Assembly (NCBI GenBank): GCA_023213315.1
Contig: JAKCPI010000872.1
Span: forward strand, 434,001 to 498,000
Source of the DNA: Euborellia annulipes
Lineage: Eukaryota; Arthropoda; Insecta; Dermaptera; Anisolabididae
Direction of reading: 5' to 3'
DNA: 64,000 nt
Part shown: positions 1 through 10,448 of the stretch, piece by piece
Layout of the letters: each line of letters starts with the position of its first letter
Position numbering within the stretch: the first letter of the stretch is position 1
The notes under the pieces: model-generated
The model's database searches: none
Told to the model about the DNA's origin: nothing
Seen by the model: the letters and a program-made list of their open reading frames with translations, nothing else
Position numbers and translations under genes: made by a program

Positions 1-600
1 TCAGATCGCTATCTCAAATGGTTTTTGAGAAAAACCAAAATATGTAAAAATCAGAAAAACATTTTTTTCTCAGGAACGGCTGAATCGATTGATTTGAATT
101 TTTGATATGTTTTGGGGGCTGATGGTACCTTCTAGGGAAAAAATCAAGACCTATATCGGATCATGACATCCTTGAAAAAATGGCGTTTTTTGTTTAATTT
201 TAATTTTTAACCATGATACAATTTTGGCACAAAAATGAAACAATTTTTTTTGAAATCCTCATTCAATTTCCTGTAAGTTCGTAAGTTCAACAAAAAAAGG
301 TACGCCATAGTAGAAAAAAATAAAAACCATTTATTACTCAAATATTGACTTTATATGTTTTGTGCTTTAATCTTGTTTTTTATTGCTTAAGCTTACACAT
401 ATATTTTCATTTTATTCAAAATAACCAGTTTATATTCATAACATCAAAATTTTTTGCCTAAATCAAAAGTTAAAATTTTTAAATATCTATAATCATAAAC
501 TATAATGCTATAAGATAGAAACAGTTTTTGATTAATGAATAATAAAAATAAAAACTAATATCAAAAAGATAAATCTTTCAACAATAAAAAATGCAGAATC
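1..600. other. AT-rich sequence, no recognised feature
   Basis: Strongly AT-rich with many homopolymer runs. No open frame, repeat copy or RNA gene could be recognised. Confidence 0.4.
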
Positions 601-890
601 ACGTTTAATCAGTCTTCGTCACTGTCTTCTTCAATCACAGTTGAAACGTTGTCTTTATCAAATAATTTGCTCAATGTTTCAGCGGGCCTCAGAATTTTTG
701 TCAAATATCTTCCGTATGACAAATAATTTTCATAAACAATGGCAGCAACGTGAGAGCATCATCCAATTGTTCTAAGACCATTCGCACACTCACAGCTATG
801 TCTTAATAGGCCTTTAGGTCCATTAGCATTTTTTTTATATTTAATAAAACATCTATACACTTTGTTATTAATATGGCGAGAGTGTACTTG
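601..890 (-). pseudogene. SWIM zinc-finger transposase-like protein, C-terminal remnant
   Basis: The minus strand reads as one long frame ending in TGA at about 607-609. It contains the segment RHSCECANGLRTIG, then an in-frame TGA, then CSHVAAIVYENYLSYGRY and an acidic tail ending EEDSDED. The C-x-C ... C-x-H spacing is that of a SWIM zinc finger. Such fingers, followed by a short Tyr-rich stretch and an acidic tail, occur at the C-terminus of DDE-type transposase-like proteins in arthropods. The stop lies exactly between the two zinc-ligand pairs, so this copy cannot make the full finger. No catalytic domain is visible upstream, where the sequence instead becomes an inverted duplicate (see 769-1054). 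This is a pseudogene fragment; the element family is inferred. Confidence 0.6.
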
Positions 891-1054
891 AGCTTTAAGT
901 ATGTTAGTATGGTCTTTTACATATTGGATAGTAATTTCAGGGGCGTATATAGAAATTTTTTTAGGGGGGGGCCTGAACTCAAAAATTTTTCTGCTAAAAA
1001 TCTACCTAAAGGCCTATTAAGACATAGCTGTGAGTGTGCGAATGGTCTTAGAAC
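769..1054. repeat. 50-bp inverted duplication of the SWIM-coding segment
   Basis: Positions 769-818 and 1005-1054 are exact or near-exact reverse complements, about 186 bp apart. Both encode the KGLLRHSCECANGLRT stretch on opposite strands. The second copy lies beside a G-rich tract (964-971) that follows a GGGGCGTATA motif typical of hAT-like ends. A piece of coding sequence has therefore been copied in inverted orientation. Confidence 0.7.
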
Positions 1055-1579
1055 CAGCATTAGATTTTCGAAAAATTTAAAATTTAGCTAATAAAAATTT
1101 TTTTGGATCTTTTAGATTTTAATTAGTCATAAAAAATTATATTAAGAAAATTTTTAATGAATTTAATTCATTAAACGCATCCAAAAATTCCTTAAAAAGT
1201 TATTTGATATAAAAATGAAAAATTGAAGAAGTATGATTACTGGGAGCTCATAGCATTTATGAATAGTGTTTGTAGGAAAAAACTCAGAACACAACAGTCA
1301 TAAACAAAATTAGATCACCAAGAGCTTTACACTATGATCGTTGGATAGCAAAAGTCCTTTACTCCTTTAAAATATTTTTATTTTGACAAGTAAACGGCGT
1401 GGAGTACATTTGTTTGTTTCTTGTGATTGTATAACATCAGCGTAACTACATTGATTGGTGCCCCCTCCCTCGATGGTAAGGAATGTCCCCCCCCAAAAAA
1501 AAAAAAAAAAAAATATTTCCTAATATAGAATTCCAAAAATTTTAAATTTAAATACATTTTATTATTTAGTGGTGCCAAA
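1055..1579. other. AT-rich sequence with poly-C/poly-A tract
   Basis: No gene is seen. A CCCCCCCC(A)n tract lies at about 1486-1513. The rest is low-complexity AT-rich DNA. Confidence 0.4.
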
Positions 1580-2620
1580 AGGGCTTAAACTTTAGAAAAA
1601 ACGAATTTTACAGTTTTTAAACTTTGGACACTCCTAATACAATTTTTCAGATCCCTGAATCAAAAAACCATATATTTACGATAAGCGAAAGGTTGTGGCG
1701 TGGCAACGAGAAAATAAATTTTGACACTCTAAAAATGTACTTGCTCATTGCCAAGAAACAGCCTACACCTATCCTCATATATTTACGACATTTTATAGTT
1801 CTTCAACTTTTCAAAAGTCATTCATTCTTGAAAATCTATTAATTTTAAACAAAATTATGAAGAAAATAGTTATCAAAGTCAGGTTTCAGCGCTATCCATA
1901 TACCCAAGAATAACTCTAACTTCTAAGGCATTTTTCATAAAATTTTCTTATATTCATACTTGTCTTTGATAATTATTTTGTATATAATTTCGTTAATAAA
2001 ACAGGCCAACAAAATTTTTTTTTTTTTTTGTTTCTATTCTAATGCTGGATTCTGAATCTAGACACCGAAAAAAACATAAATTTCCATTTTTTGCTTTTAA
2101 AGTTTGCTTTTGTTTAATACGAAAAAGCCCATACAAACTTAATATATAATATATACAAAAAAATATTCACTTTTAAACTTGATTTCTTCCAATTTTCACC
2201 AATGGTTTATTTTTGGAAAATTAAAGAAATATCGTAAATACAATTTTTGGATTCAGGGATGGTAAACAATTTTTAGGGGTGTCCTAAGTTAAAAAAAAAC
2301 TAAAGAAATTCGATTTTTCTCAACTTTTAGACGTGTTTTGCAGCACTAAATGCTCTCAGATTGTACTGAAACTGGAATATTTCTATGTATTTTATTTAAC
2401 TATTTGCATATTTTTAAGGGGTGGTGCCTTAAAAAATCTTGAAAATTCAAAATTATAGCCACTTTAGAGCAAATTTTCTATTAAAATTTATTTTTCTCTA
2501 TAACTCTAAAAATGTGCCTGATGGGGCAAAACTTATGGAACTTTTGGAATCAGCTCTACCCATTTACTCAAGAATAGCTCATTATACCCAGGAAAAAATT
2601 CACTGTTGAACAGTGTTATT
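1580..2620. mobile_element. R1-family foldback element
   Basis: R1 is a window-internal family recognised by its shared text: a 'TTCAGGGAT' block, 'ATTAGGGGTG', 'GGCACGTCTAAATGACC' and an end 'CAGTGTTATTT'. Here the block lies in reverse orientation at about 1580-1690 and forward at about 2190-2620, giving inverted arms around a non-repetitive middle. Related copies lie at 29612, 39295 and 57711. No transposase is encoded, so it is non-autonomous and of unknown superfamily. Confidence 0.5.
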
Positions 2621-2624
2621 TATG

Positions 2625-3417
2625 AAACAGTTTTATTAAGATATCTTAATAAATTGTAAAATTTATTTTGATGATAAAGTGTTTATTACATTTTATTTTT
2701 TTTAATTTTATATATTTTTTATGCGCCCGGGTCTTTGCGCCCCTCCTTCCGCATTGCGGGATCTGCGGTGGTGATACTTACGCTCCTGTATAAGCATGGT
2801 TGGGAACAATAGAAGACTTTGTTCCACATAAAAGTCAAAATTTATTAAAGAAATTGGATGCCGAAATCGCTTTCTCAAGCTCGGTCCAGATCTTTGGGAT
2901 TTGCACAAGAGACACTCCAGAATGTCATTGTCGTTAATAACATCGAGAAAAGAAGATACAATTGATCCAAGTTTTTAATGGGATCTTAACTGTGGATGAA
3001 GAGCAAAAACAATTTCTTCTCCAATGTATCGTAGTCACAAAAAACAGTGACTCCAAGAAAGTTACTCTTAAACGAAAATTTATTTAAATCTTGATTAAAA
3101 AGTGAATTTATTTTTTAAATTGCCCTAAAGATGTCATTTGATAATTATGTAGCATAATTACACAAATTCATAAATATAATTTACATTTTCTAATTCTTAA
3201 TTTTTTTAAAATTTTTTCTCCGTTTTTAATCATTAAAGCCCTATGCGGCACCTGTTAACCTTAATATATTGGAAAAATATTTGATACACTTCAACATTGT
3301 GATAAAAGGAAAAAAAATTACAAAATCTTTTGACCTCTATAAATAAGGACCATCCTAATATATATATATATATCATATATATATGTATGTATATAATATA
3401 TAAAAGTGGATACTCAC
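2625..3417. other. Probable intron 3' of the Beat exon
   Basis: On the minus strand this lies downstream of the Beat exon and begins with the donor GTGAGTA at 3417-3411. It holds a GC-richer patch (about 2722-2775), a (TA)n tract (about 3358-3400) and otherwise AT-rich sequence. The next Beat exon, which would carry the second Ig cysteine, was not found here. Confidence 0.4.
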
Positions 3418-3626
3418 GTCAACATGTATTTCTTTATGTGGAAAGATTTTTCTGTTTGGAAACTCGCTTGGTGAATATCTGTAGAATTCGTGAAGTCCTC
3501 TATACCATTTCACAGAGTAGAGATTAGCGTTCTCTACATCATACTGGCAAACCAATGTAGCATAATGTCCCTTCTGGACAGCAGGCGGGTTGATCAGTAG
3601 GCTCACGTTTCGCAAACACTCGCCGC
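3418..3626 (-). CDS. beat-like: Internal exon of a Beaten-path-like (Beat) Ig-domain protein
   Basis: This is a 209-bp exon. The acceptor is TTACAG just before 3626 and the donor is GTGAGT from 3417. It begins with the last two bases of a codon and ends on a complete codon (start phase 1, end phase 0). The 69 complete codons include CLRNVSLLINPPAV, then LVCQYDV with the first Ig-fold cysteine, then YSVKWYRGLHEFYRY, then FPHKEIHVD. The 'LYSVKWYRG.xEFYRY.P' block is the hallmark of the Beat family. These are secreted or membrane-anchored neuronal adhesion proteins that bind Side-family receptors and act in motor-axon guidance in insects. The frame is intact and the codon choice ordinary, so it is probably part of a functional gene spread over introns larger than this window shows. 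The signal-peptide exon and the exon with the second cysteine were not found. Which Beat paralogue it is cannot be told. Confidence 0.88.
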
Positions 3627-4394
3627 CTGTAACATAATTATGATCGAACCATTTTTATTTTTTTTTATTTTTTATTTTTTTTTGTATATGAATTATTTAT
3701 TAGCCAGTCTATGAGTTATGCGTTTAAAAGAAACTCCTTAAGGGAATAAACGAAACAAAAGCACGCTTACAACTAATCTAGATATATTTGAGACAATTTA
3801 ATTCGAATTCCGCATTTGGAAGAGGAAGTAAAAAGAAATAAATTTCCACCAAAGCGGTTGTATCTACCTATTAAATATATGATGAATTAATAAGTAGAAA
3901 TTATTATACCAAATTAATTAATTTTATATGCTATCTGATTAATATTCAATTTGCTGTACAGTTTAGAGCTACACAGGGCGGATGTGTTTGGTTTCTATGT
4001 ACTATCCCCGTCTGGAATTAGTTGAAATAAGTTTACTTTGGGTAAATAAATTTACTGAAAAATCATAATTCATTTTATTTTCGGTGAAGTGATACGCAGG
4101 GACAGGACCATGATCAGAAAATATTTTCGGGGAGGGGGGGGGAGGGGTTAGGATGATTCCAAATGAATAAACTTTAAAGAATATAAAATATTTTTATAAT
4201 TTCTAACAGTATTAACATTTTAACACCATGTTTCTCTGTATACATTTCCTTTTTTTATAATTTTTTTGAATTTCAAGAGGGGGAGGGGGATTGGAGCCCC
4301 GCATCCACATAAACCCTGCGAAAGTGTGGAGGGGTGGATTTAAATTTACTTTGTTGTTGCACCTCCCCTCTCCCACTCCTGAAGAGAAATGTAT
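3627..4394. other. Probable intron, AT-rich with G-rich tracts
   Basis: On the minus strand this is the intron 5' of the Beat exon. It contains T-rich runs (3651-3680), a G-rich tract at about 4130-4150 and a GGGGAGGGGG tract at about 4279-4290. CGCAGGG and CCCTGCG bracket part of it but no duplication confirmed an element. Confidence 0.35.
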
Positions 4395-5345
4395 TACAAC
4401 GCTTTTAATTTAACTTGCTTTCCTGTTTTTCAGACAAATCTGCAAATCGAACGACAATTACGACCACTTCTACTTAAACTAGAGCTTTGACATTTTATAC
4501 ACATATGTAACGCCCGTGACAATGCAATATTTGATATGTCTCATTTTTGTAGGTCAATTAATTTCAAAATGGCGGCCGATCAAAAAAAGTGGGGGTAAAA
4601 CTTTATAATTAAAACTTCTCCTATTTATAATTAAGTTAGAATTTTGAGCATTGGCAGAGGTGTTAAATAGACTTAACACTACAAAATGAGCTCTTCAAAA
4701 TAATTAAAAATTCATAAAATTCAAAATGACTAATCACATTTCCATTGCTTGGTCCGACAAAGTTAGCGATCGAAATTACGACCACTTCTACTTAACCTAG
4801 AGCTTTGAAATTTTATACACGTATGTAACTCCCATGATAATGCAATATTTGATATGTCTCATCTTTGTAGTTTAATTAATTTCAAAATGGAGGCCGACCA
4901 AAAAAAGTGGGGGTAAAACTTTAAAATTAAAATTTCTCCTATTTATAATTAAGTTAGAGTTTTGAGCATTGGCAGAGGTGTTAAATAGACTTTACACTAC
5001 AAAATGAGCTCTTCAGAATAATTAAAAATTAAAAAAAATTTAAAATGACGGCCTGCTAATCACATTTCCATAGTTTGGTCCGACAAAGTTGCGGATCGAA
5101 ATTACGACCACTTTTACTTAATCTAGAACTTTCAAATTTTATACACCTATGTAACTCCCGTGACAATGCAATATTTGATATTTCTCATCTTTGTATCTCA
5201 ATTAATTTCAAAATGGTGGCCGATAAAAAAACAGGGGTGCAATTTATAATAAAAAATTTCTCTTCTTTTAAATTACAAATCGACTTATTGTATTGTCTAT
5301 ATGTATCTTTTATATGTTTATGACTCATACGTATTAATATTTTGT
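4395..5345 (+). repeat. Tandem ~320-bp S repeat, three units plus bridge
   Basis: The motif 'ATTACGACCAC' recurs at about 4458, 4776 and 5102, giving a period of 318-326 bp. Each unit holds the same landmarks: 'CTAGAGCTTTGA', 'GCAATATTTGATATGTCTC', 'TTCAAAATGGCGGCCGA' and 'TTGGCAGAGGTGTTAAATAG'. The last unit is shortened and runs into a bridge (5280-5345) that also joins S to B at 27865-27950. Short ORFs in it are chance frames. Confidence 0.8.
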
Positions 5346-5950
5346 TACAAAAACTAAAAAGAATTAGATAAAATAATATAAAAAAAAAATTTAAAAAGAA
5401 CGCTTTTATAATTGTACTAAAAAGAAAAAAATAATTTTGTATAAGTTCTTTAAAATTATATTAAAAATTAATATAGGTTACTAAAACTAAAAGCGTCGGG
5501 CGCGCAAATTAACAATCTCTTGCAATTTCCATTGTAGAGGATCAACTAACCTTAATTCACCGATACATGAATCAAAAAAAAAAAAATAAAATAATCTAAC
5601 TAGTACATTGGAGTTACTTTTCTAACTTTTTTGCCTAACTACAGTGCAAGTCTATGGTATTAAAATGTATTCATAAAACATATAATAGGTCTATTAATAC
5701 AATTAAAATTTGCAAATCCCGCGCCCAACGCTTTTAGTCTTAGTAACCTATATTAATTTTTAATATAATTTTATTTATTTATTTATTTATTTATTTGGAA
5801 TAAACACTCTCTTACAGATTTAAATCCATTTAAAAAAGAGCATACAATAACAATAACAATAACAATAAAAAAATTTTAAAGAACTTATACAAAATTATTT
5901 TTCTCTTTTTAGTACAATTATAAAAGCGTTGTTTTTAAATTTTTTTTAAA
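5346..5950 (+). mobile_element. B foldback element
   Basis: Long inverted arms at about 5370-5510 and 5735-5945 (interrupted by 5773-5872) carry 'AACGCTTTTATAATTGTAC' and 'TAGGTTACTAAAACTAAAAG'. The loop carries 'TTAATTCACCGATACATG'. The same order of S, bridge and B occurs in reverse at 27395-28180, so S and B move or duplicate as one composite. No protein is encoded. Confidence 0.7.
5773..5872 (-). mobile_element. Very short non-LTR retroelement 3' end inserted in B
   Basis: About 100 bp with an (ATTT)n tract at one end, reading on the minus strand as a 3' UTR ending in (AAAT)n. It interrupts the right arm of B. The B copy at 27770 lacks it, and ATTTT is duplicated on both sides (5768-5772 and 5873-5877). 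This fits a severely 5'-truncated jockey/CR1-like insertion. Confidence 0.6.
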
Positions 5951-6811
5951 TATTTTTTTGAATTTAGGACCAAAAATTATAAGATGAAGTGTGCTAAAAC
6001 TCCATAAAGCAAGCAAATAGCTCTCTATAAAAATCAGAGCCCGCAGAAATCTTTCCAGGGGGAGGAAGGAAATTTTTTTATCATATTAATATTTTAGCTT
6101 TTAAAATGACATTATAAGAGTGCACGTCAAAATTAATTGCTTTTCTCTGTTCAAATGCCATTATCAAGGATAGTATTTGTTATTCGATCTAAACTTAAAT
6201 TGAGAGAAAATGACGCAAGTCAATGGGATGGTATCTTCCCGAGCAGAAACACATTAAACTCAGTGACGTCGTTAATATTGATATGATATTTGTATGATTG
6301 TTCCCAGGGGGATTACGTTCTCAGATTATCTCTTTCGTTCAATAAAAGATCCGTCTTTGGAAAATTTTGAAAGCAACGATATTTCGGTCTCTTAATTTTA
6401 TTTTTTAATAATATATACTTGAAAAATATTAAACATTTCGTATTTTAATGAATATTTAAATTAATAATAAATATTCTAGAATTAAATCTATATATAATAA
6501 TAATAACTATAAAATTGTAAATTAAAAAAATTTAGTATGTTTACAATATCTCTATTATCATTGTTTAAAGTCCAATTACAAAATATATACTTATATTTAG
6601 GGAAATCCGACCCTTTGACAAATATTTATAAATTTTGTTCTTGTTGTTATTTGCTCTTTAAAATGTATTAAAAAGTCAGTAACTTCCCCCCTCCCTTCCC
6701 TTGTTACAGCCACTTTTCAATTTTTTACTTTTTTAATCTAGAAGCGTGGTTTATTAATTTTCGAATAATAAACATTATCAGTAAAATAGATACTCATTTT
6801 TTTTTTTTTTT
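5951..6811. other. AT-rich sequence, no recognised feature
   Basis: No gene or repeat copy was recognised. A short G-rich stretch at about 6055-6070 resembles a hAT-like end but has no partner. Confidence 0.35.
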
Positions 6812-9230
6812 TAGTTTAAATGATGGGAGGAGAAAATGAAAAAAGATTTGATTGATTTATTGATTAAATTAAAATATAAATTTATTCATATATGAAATAT
6901 GAATTTTAATTTTGTTTTTCTTGACTTCTATTATTATAAGCTGCCTATTAACTCAATAAGCGTTGTGAATTTTAAAGACTTCCGAAATGCCGGAGGGAGT
7001 TGTTTTGTTCATTTATTTATGGATTGTTTTTAATTTTAAACAAGACATCAAGGGGAAATAATAAAATAAACAATTAATGAATAATGAGAAGGTGTTAGAA
7101 CTAAAACGCCCAGAATTGTAGCCGTATGGTTCAACCCCTTCCCAAATTATAGGCCTATATATATATATGGGGCATTCCACGCCAACTCGACCACTTCTGA
7201 ACCCGACCATTTTTGATTTGGCTGAAACTTTGTCATCTTTTTATACCCTATTGAAAACGTGTTTGAGAATTTTTTCAGATTTTACGACCCAGCCAAAAAA
7301 AAGTTATAGCATTTTCAAAAAACATCGATTTTTTTTTTAAATAACCGTAAAACAGTCAAAAATTAACTTATCGGGACGATTTTTTTTTTGAAATTTTTGT
7401 CTTTAAATGTACTTTTTAGAAAAAAATATGACAAAATTTTACAGATTCATCTTGAACGTTTTTTTTGACATTTTCGTAAAAAAACAAAAATTTCGGAATG
7501 AATGACACTTTTTTTTAATTTTTTTTTTTATAAAAAACTTTGATTTTTTCTACAAATGCTCTGAAAATTTCAGAGTGGGATTATTTCGCGTTCTATTTTT
7601 TTTTATTTTTGAAAAAAATTTTTTTTTTTCTCTCCGCTTATTTATCATGACGGTGCTCTTAAATTCTTCCAGGATTGACTGAGATTCTAGAAAATTGAAG
7701 AAAAATAATAATAATAATAGTTAGGGGTGATAAAAATTGAGAAAATTCCATTTATCCTGAAAAAATTAGAAATTAGTTGTGTATTCAACTACTGAAGTAT
7801 TTGAAGCGTCAAGTAAAAGCTTAGAAACATGGGCGTAACTAGGGGGGTGCCGGGGGGCCTGGCCCTCCCAAAGCCCTTGCCCCAAGAAAAATAAAAGGGG
7901 GGCCATGGGACCAGCCATCCTCCGGTGGGCCTGGAAAGCCCCATATTTTCTCTATTTTTCTTGGGGCAAGGAGCTTTCTGGGGAGGGCCAGGCCCCCCGG
8001 CACCCCCCTAGTTACGCCCATGTTTCTAAGCTTTTACTTGACGCTTCAAATACTTCAGTAGTTGAATGCACAACTAATTTCTAATTTTTTCAGGATAAAT
8101 GGAATTTTCTCGATTTTCATCACCCCTAACTATTATTATTATTATTTTTCTTAAATTTTCTAGAATCTCAGTCAATCCTGGAAGAATTTAAGAGCACCGT
8201 CATAATAAATAAGCGGAGAGAAAAAAAAAATTTTTTTTCAAAAATAAAAAAAAAATAGAACGCGAAATAATCCCACTCTGAAATTTTCAGAGCATTTGTA
8301 GAAAAAATCAAAGTTTTTTATAAAAAAAAAATTAAAAAAAAAGTGTCATTCATCCCGAAATTTTTGTTTTTTTACGAAAATGTCAAAAAAAACGTTCAAG
8401 ATGAATCTGTAAAATTTTGTCATATTTTTTTCTGAAAAGTACATTTAAAGACAAAAATTTCAAAAAAAAAAATCGTCCCGATAAGTTAATTTTTGACAGT
8501 TTTAGGTTATTTAAAAAAAATCGATGTTTTTTGAAAATGCTATAACTTTTTTTTGGCTGGGTCGTAAAATCTGAAAAAATTCTCAAACACGTTTTCAATA
8601 GGGTATAAAAAGATGACAAAGTTTCAGCCAAATCAAAAATGGTCGGGTTCAGAAGTGGTCGAGTTGGCGTGGAATGCCCCATATATACAAGCCGGCCGCA
8701 GCCGCGCCGCCCGTCAGCTGGCTCGGGCCCGCCAGCGGTGGAACCTCGCCTTTTCTTAATTATGAGAAGCGGTCTGGCGTCTAGACAGGGGGACTACGCC
8801 CCACTGAAACCCTCTCCAGCTGGCTCGGGCCCACCTGCGGCAGACCCTCGCCTTTTCTGCTCCTCAACCCTCAAGGATCAAAATGAGCCATCGCTCATGT
8901 CTCTACGCCTAATGGCTGCTGAGAACGGAGTGTAAACACACACACACACACACACACACACATTCGTCCTTTATATATAGTACATATATATATGCCCCAC
9001 TGTTTATTGAATTACATAAAGGAATAGCTATATTTTTTGAAAATAATTTAATATATTAAACGGATCTACACTATAACAATTAATTTAATGTTAATAAATT
9101 TAATGTAAATAATAAAAATAATTTAATGTTAATAAATTTATATTTTAATTTATTTAAATTAATTAAATTTATTTTAATTTCAATAAATCAATCAAATCTT
9201 TTTTCACTTTCTCTTCCCATCATTTATACT
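6812..9230. mobile_element. Giant foldback palindrome
   Basis: The inner arms run from 'ATATATGGGGCATTCCACG' at about 7163 to its reverse complement ending at about 8686. They are about 715-750 bp each around a ~55-bp centre near 7894-7950. An outer pair (about 6815-6895 and 9130-9228) shares 'GATTGATTTATTGA', so the symmetry extends beyond the inner arms. The core carries GGGCGTAACTAGG and its complement at about 7831 and 8008, like hAT-type ends. No transposase is present. The arms differ by only a few bases, indicating a recent origin or gene conversion. Confidence 0.8.
8688..8992. repeat. GC-rich insert with CA microsatellite in the palindrome's right arm
   Basis: A GC-rich patch unlike its AT-rich surroundings. 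'CAGCTGGCTCGGGCCC' occurs at about 8715 and, with small changes, at about 8817, each followed by CCTCGCCTTTTCT. It ends in (CA)n at 8936-8962. It is flanked by GCCCCATATATA (8676) and ATATATATGCCCC (8985), so it splits the palindrome end. The ORF across it is low-complexity and not credible as a protein. Confidence 0.55.
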
Positions 9231-9257
9231 AAAATTTATTTTATTTATTTTGTTTCC

Positions 9258-9675
9258 TCTTTTTCTTTTGGAAATTAAACATCCATTACATGATGTTACA
9301 AGATACTAGAGAATTCTCATCTCAAGTTTATCCTTCAATAATATAAATAACAACAGATGCCCGACTTCCAATCAAGGGCGTATCCAGAGGTCTTTCTCGG
9401 GAGGGGGGGGGTAATCTGGTGTGACTCGTCGCACAGCACACTATTTTTTCTTAATTTCGGCAATTTAAAGGCGCATTCTGTACTTGTTGGCCAGAATATA
9501 AATACAAATCAAATTTTTAAGTATTAATTTTTAAAATTTTACATTAAAAATACAATTTTTTTCGAAAAAACGGTATTTTTTTCAAATCTGGGGAGGAGAG
9601 GGGTAATAACACCCTTTACCTCCCCCCCCCCTTGTATCCGCCCTTGCTTCCAATTGTTATTTTCAATCAAATAAA
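9258..9675 (+). repeat. Direct duplicate A, interrupted by a MITE
   Basis: Positions 9258-9372 plus 9647-9675 match 9986-10130 (TTGGAAATTAAACATCC, GAATTCTCATCTCA, ATAACAACAG, GACTTCCAATTG). The downstream copy lacks the MITE at 9373-9646 and serves as its empty site. Confidence 0.75.
9373..9646. mobile_element. hAT-like MITE (GGCGGATCC family), 8-bp TSD
   Basis: Ends are CAAGGGCGTATCCAG and TGTATCCGCCCTTG. The 8-bp duplication CTTCCAAT flanks it (9365-9372, 9647-9654). The duplicate at 10108 shows the unfilled site. Inside, at 9413, lies one arm of the D-family hairpin (TCTGGTGTGAC). Related copies: 50356-50616, 63150-63417 and a fragment at 37735-37955. It is non-autonomous. Confidence 0.88.
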
Positions 9676-9765
9676 AAAAATAATAATATAATACAATTTA
9701 ATGTATAGAGAAAAAGGAATAAATCCATTTTACAGTGTTTTTTTAAATATAGTGAGCATTGACAA

Positions 9766-9963
9766 CAGGGGGCGGAGGAAGTTCTATTAATAAAAGCTAG
9801 ACATCTATAGAAATCATATATTTTTAGTCTAAAATAATATTTTTACAATATTTAAAGTCTCAATTCCCCTGGGCCATAGCACAATGGTAGAGTTCCTTCC
9901 TCTTCTGCTAGGGGTACGAGGTTTGTCTATACTCCCCGACAAAATTGCATTAATCCGCCCCTG
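9766..9963. mobile_element. hAT-like MITE carrying a tRNA-like segment
   Basis: Begins CAGGGGGCGGAG and ends TTAATCCGCCCCTG. Flanks ATTGACAA (9758-9765) and ATTGATAA (9964-9971) match at 7 of 8 bases. The terminal GACAAAATTGCATTAATCCG resembles the end of the element at 30616. A stretch at about 9882-9900 (TAGCACAATGGTAGAG) looks like a tRNA A box, with no matching B box. Confidence 0.65.
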
Positions 9964-9985
9964 ATTGATAATATTCTAAATTTCT

Positions 9986-10130
9986 TCTTTTTCTTTTGGA
10001 AATTAAACATCCATTACATGATGTTTCAAGATATAAATTATACTAGAGAATTCTCATCTCAGGTTTATCCTTCAATAATATAAATAACAACAGGCGCCCG
10101 ACTTCCAATTGATATTTTCACTCAAATAAA
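9986..10130 (+). repeat. Direct duplicate B (empty site for the 9373 MITE)
   Basis: Second copy of the 9258 segment about 0.7 kb downstream. It reads through GACTTCCAATTG without the MITE. Confidence 0.75.
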
Positions 10131-10448
10131 TTCTTCTATTGATTGCACACGTTCGTATATCATCCTGAGAGTTAACAAGTGTCAGAGACCTGTGTTAACC
10201 GCAGTTTACTTTGTTAGATGTTTCCTAAGAAGATAAATGATTTTCGATAGAAAGGCAGCTATCGCCAGGTCTTTCTTGTGGAATTTGCTGGTTCACCATG
10301 TTTGAAACCTTAATAAAAGCAGAACATGGAGCAAGGATTTGGAGATGCACATCAGACTTTAAAAATATATAGATAAAAACAGAGAAGAACAAAAAAAAAA
10401 AAAATGTAATGGAATTTTTATAATGTACCGTAACATACAAAAAAAAAA

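Noticed and set aside
940..980. Complete hAT element starting CAGGGGCGTATATAG
   Set aside because: No matching right end or duplication was found nearby; a similar end at about 16270 is too far away to pair confidently.
4120..4320. MITE bracketed by CGCAGGG and CCCTGCG
   Set aside because: The flanking 8-mers do not match and the terminal match is only 7 bp.
9880..9935. tRNA gene (A box TAGCACAATGGTAGAG)
   Set aside because: No B box or cloverleaf arms follow at the right distance; it lies within a MITE.
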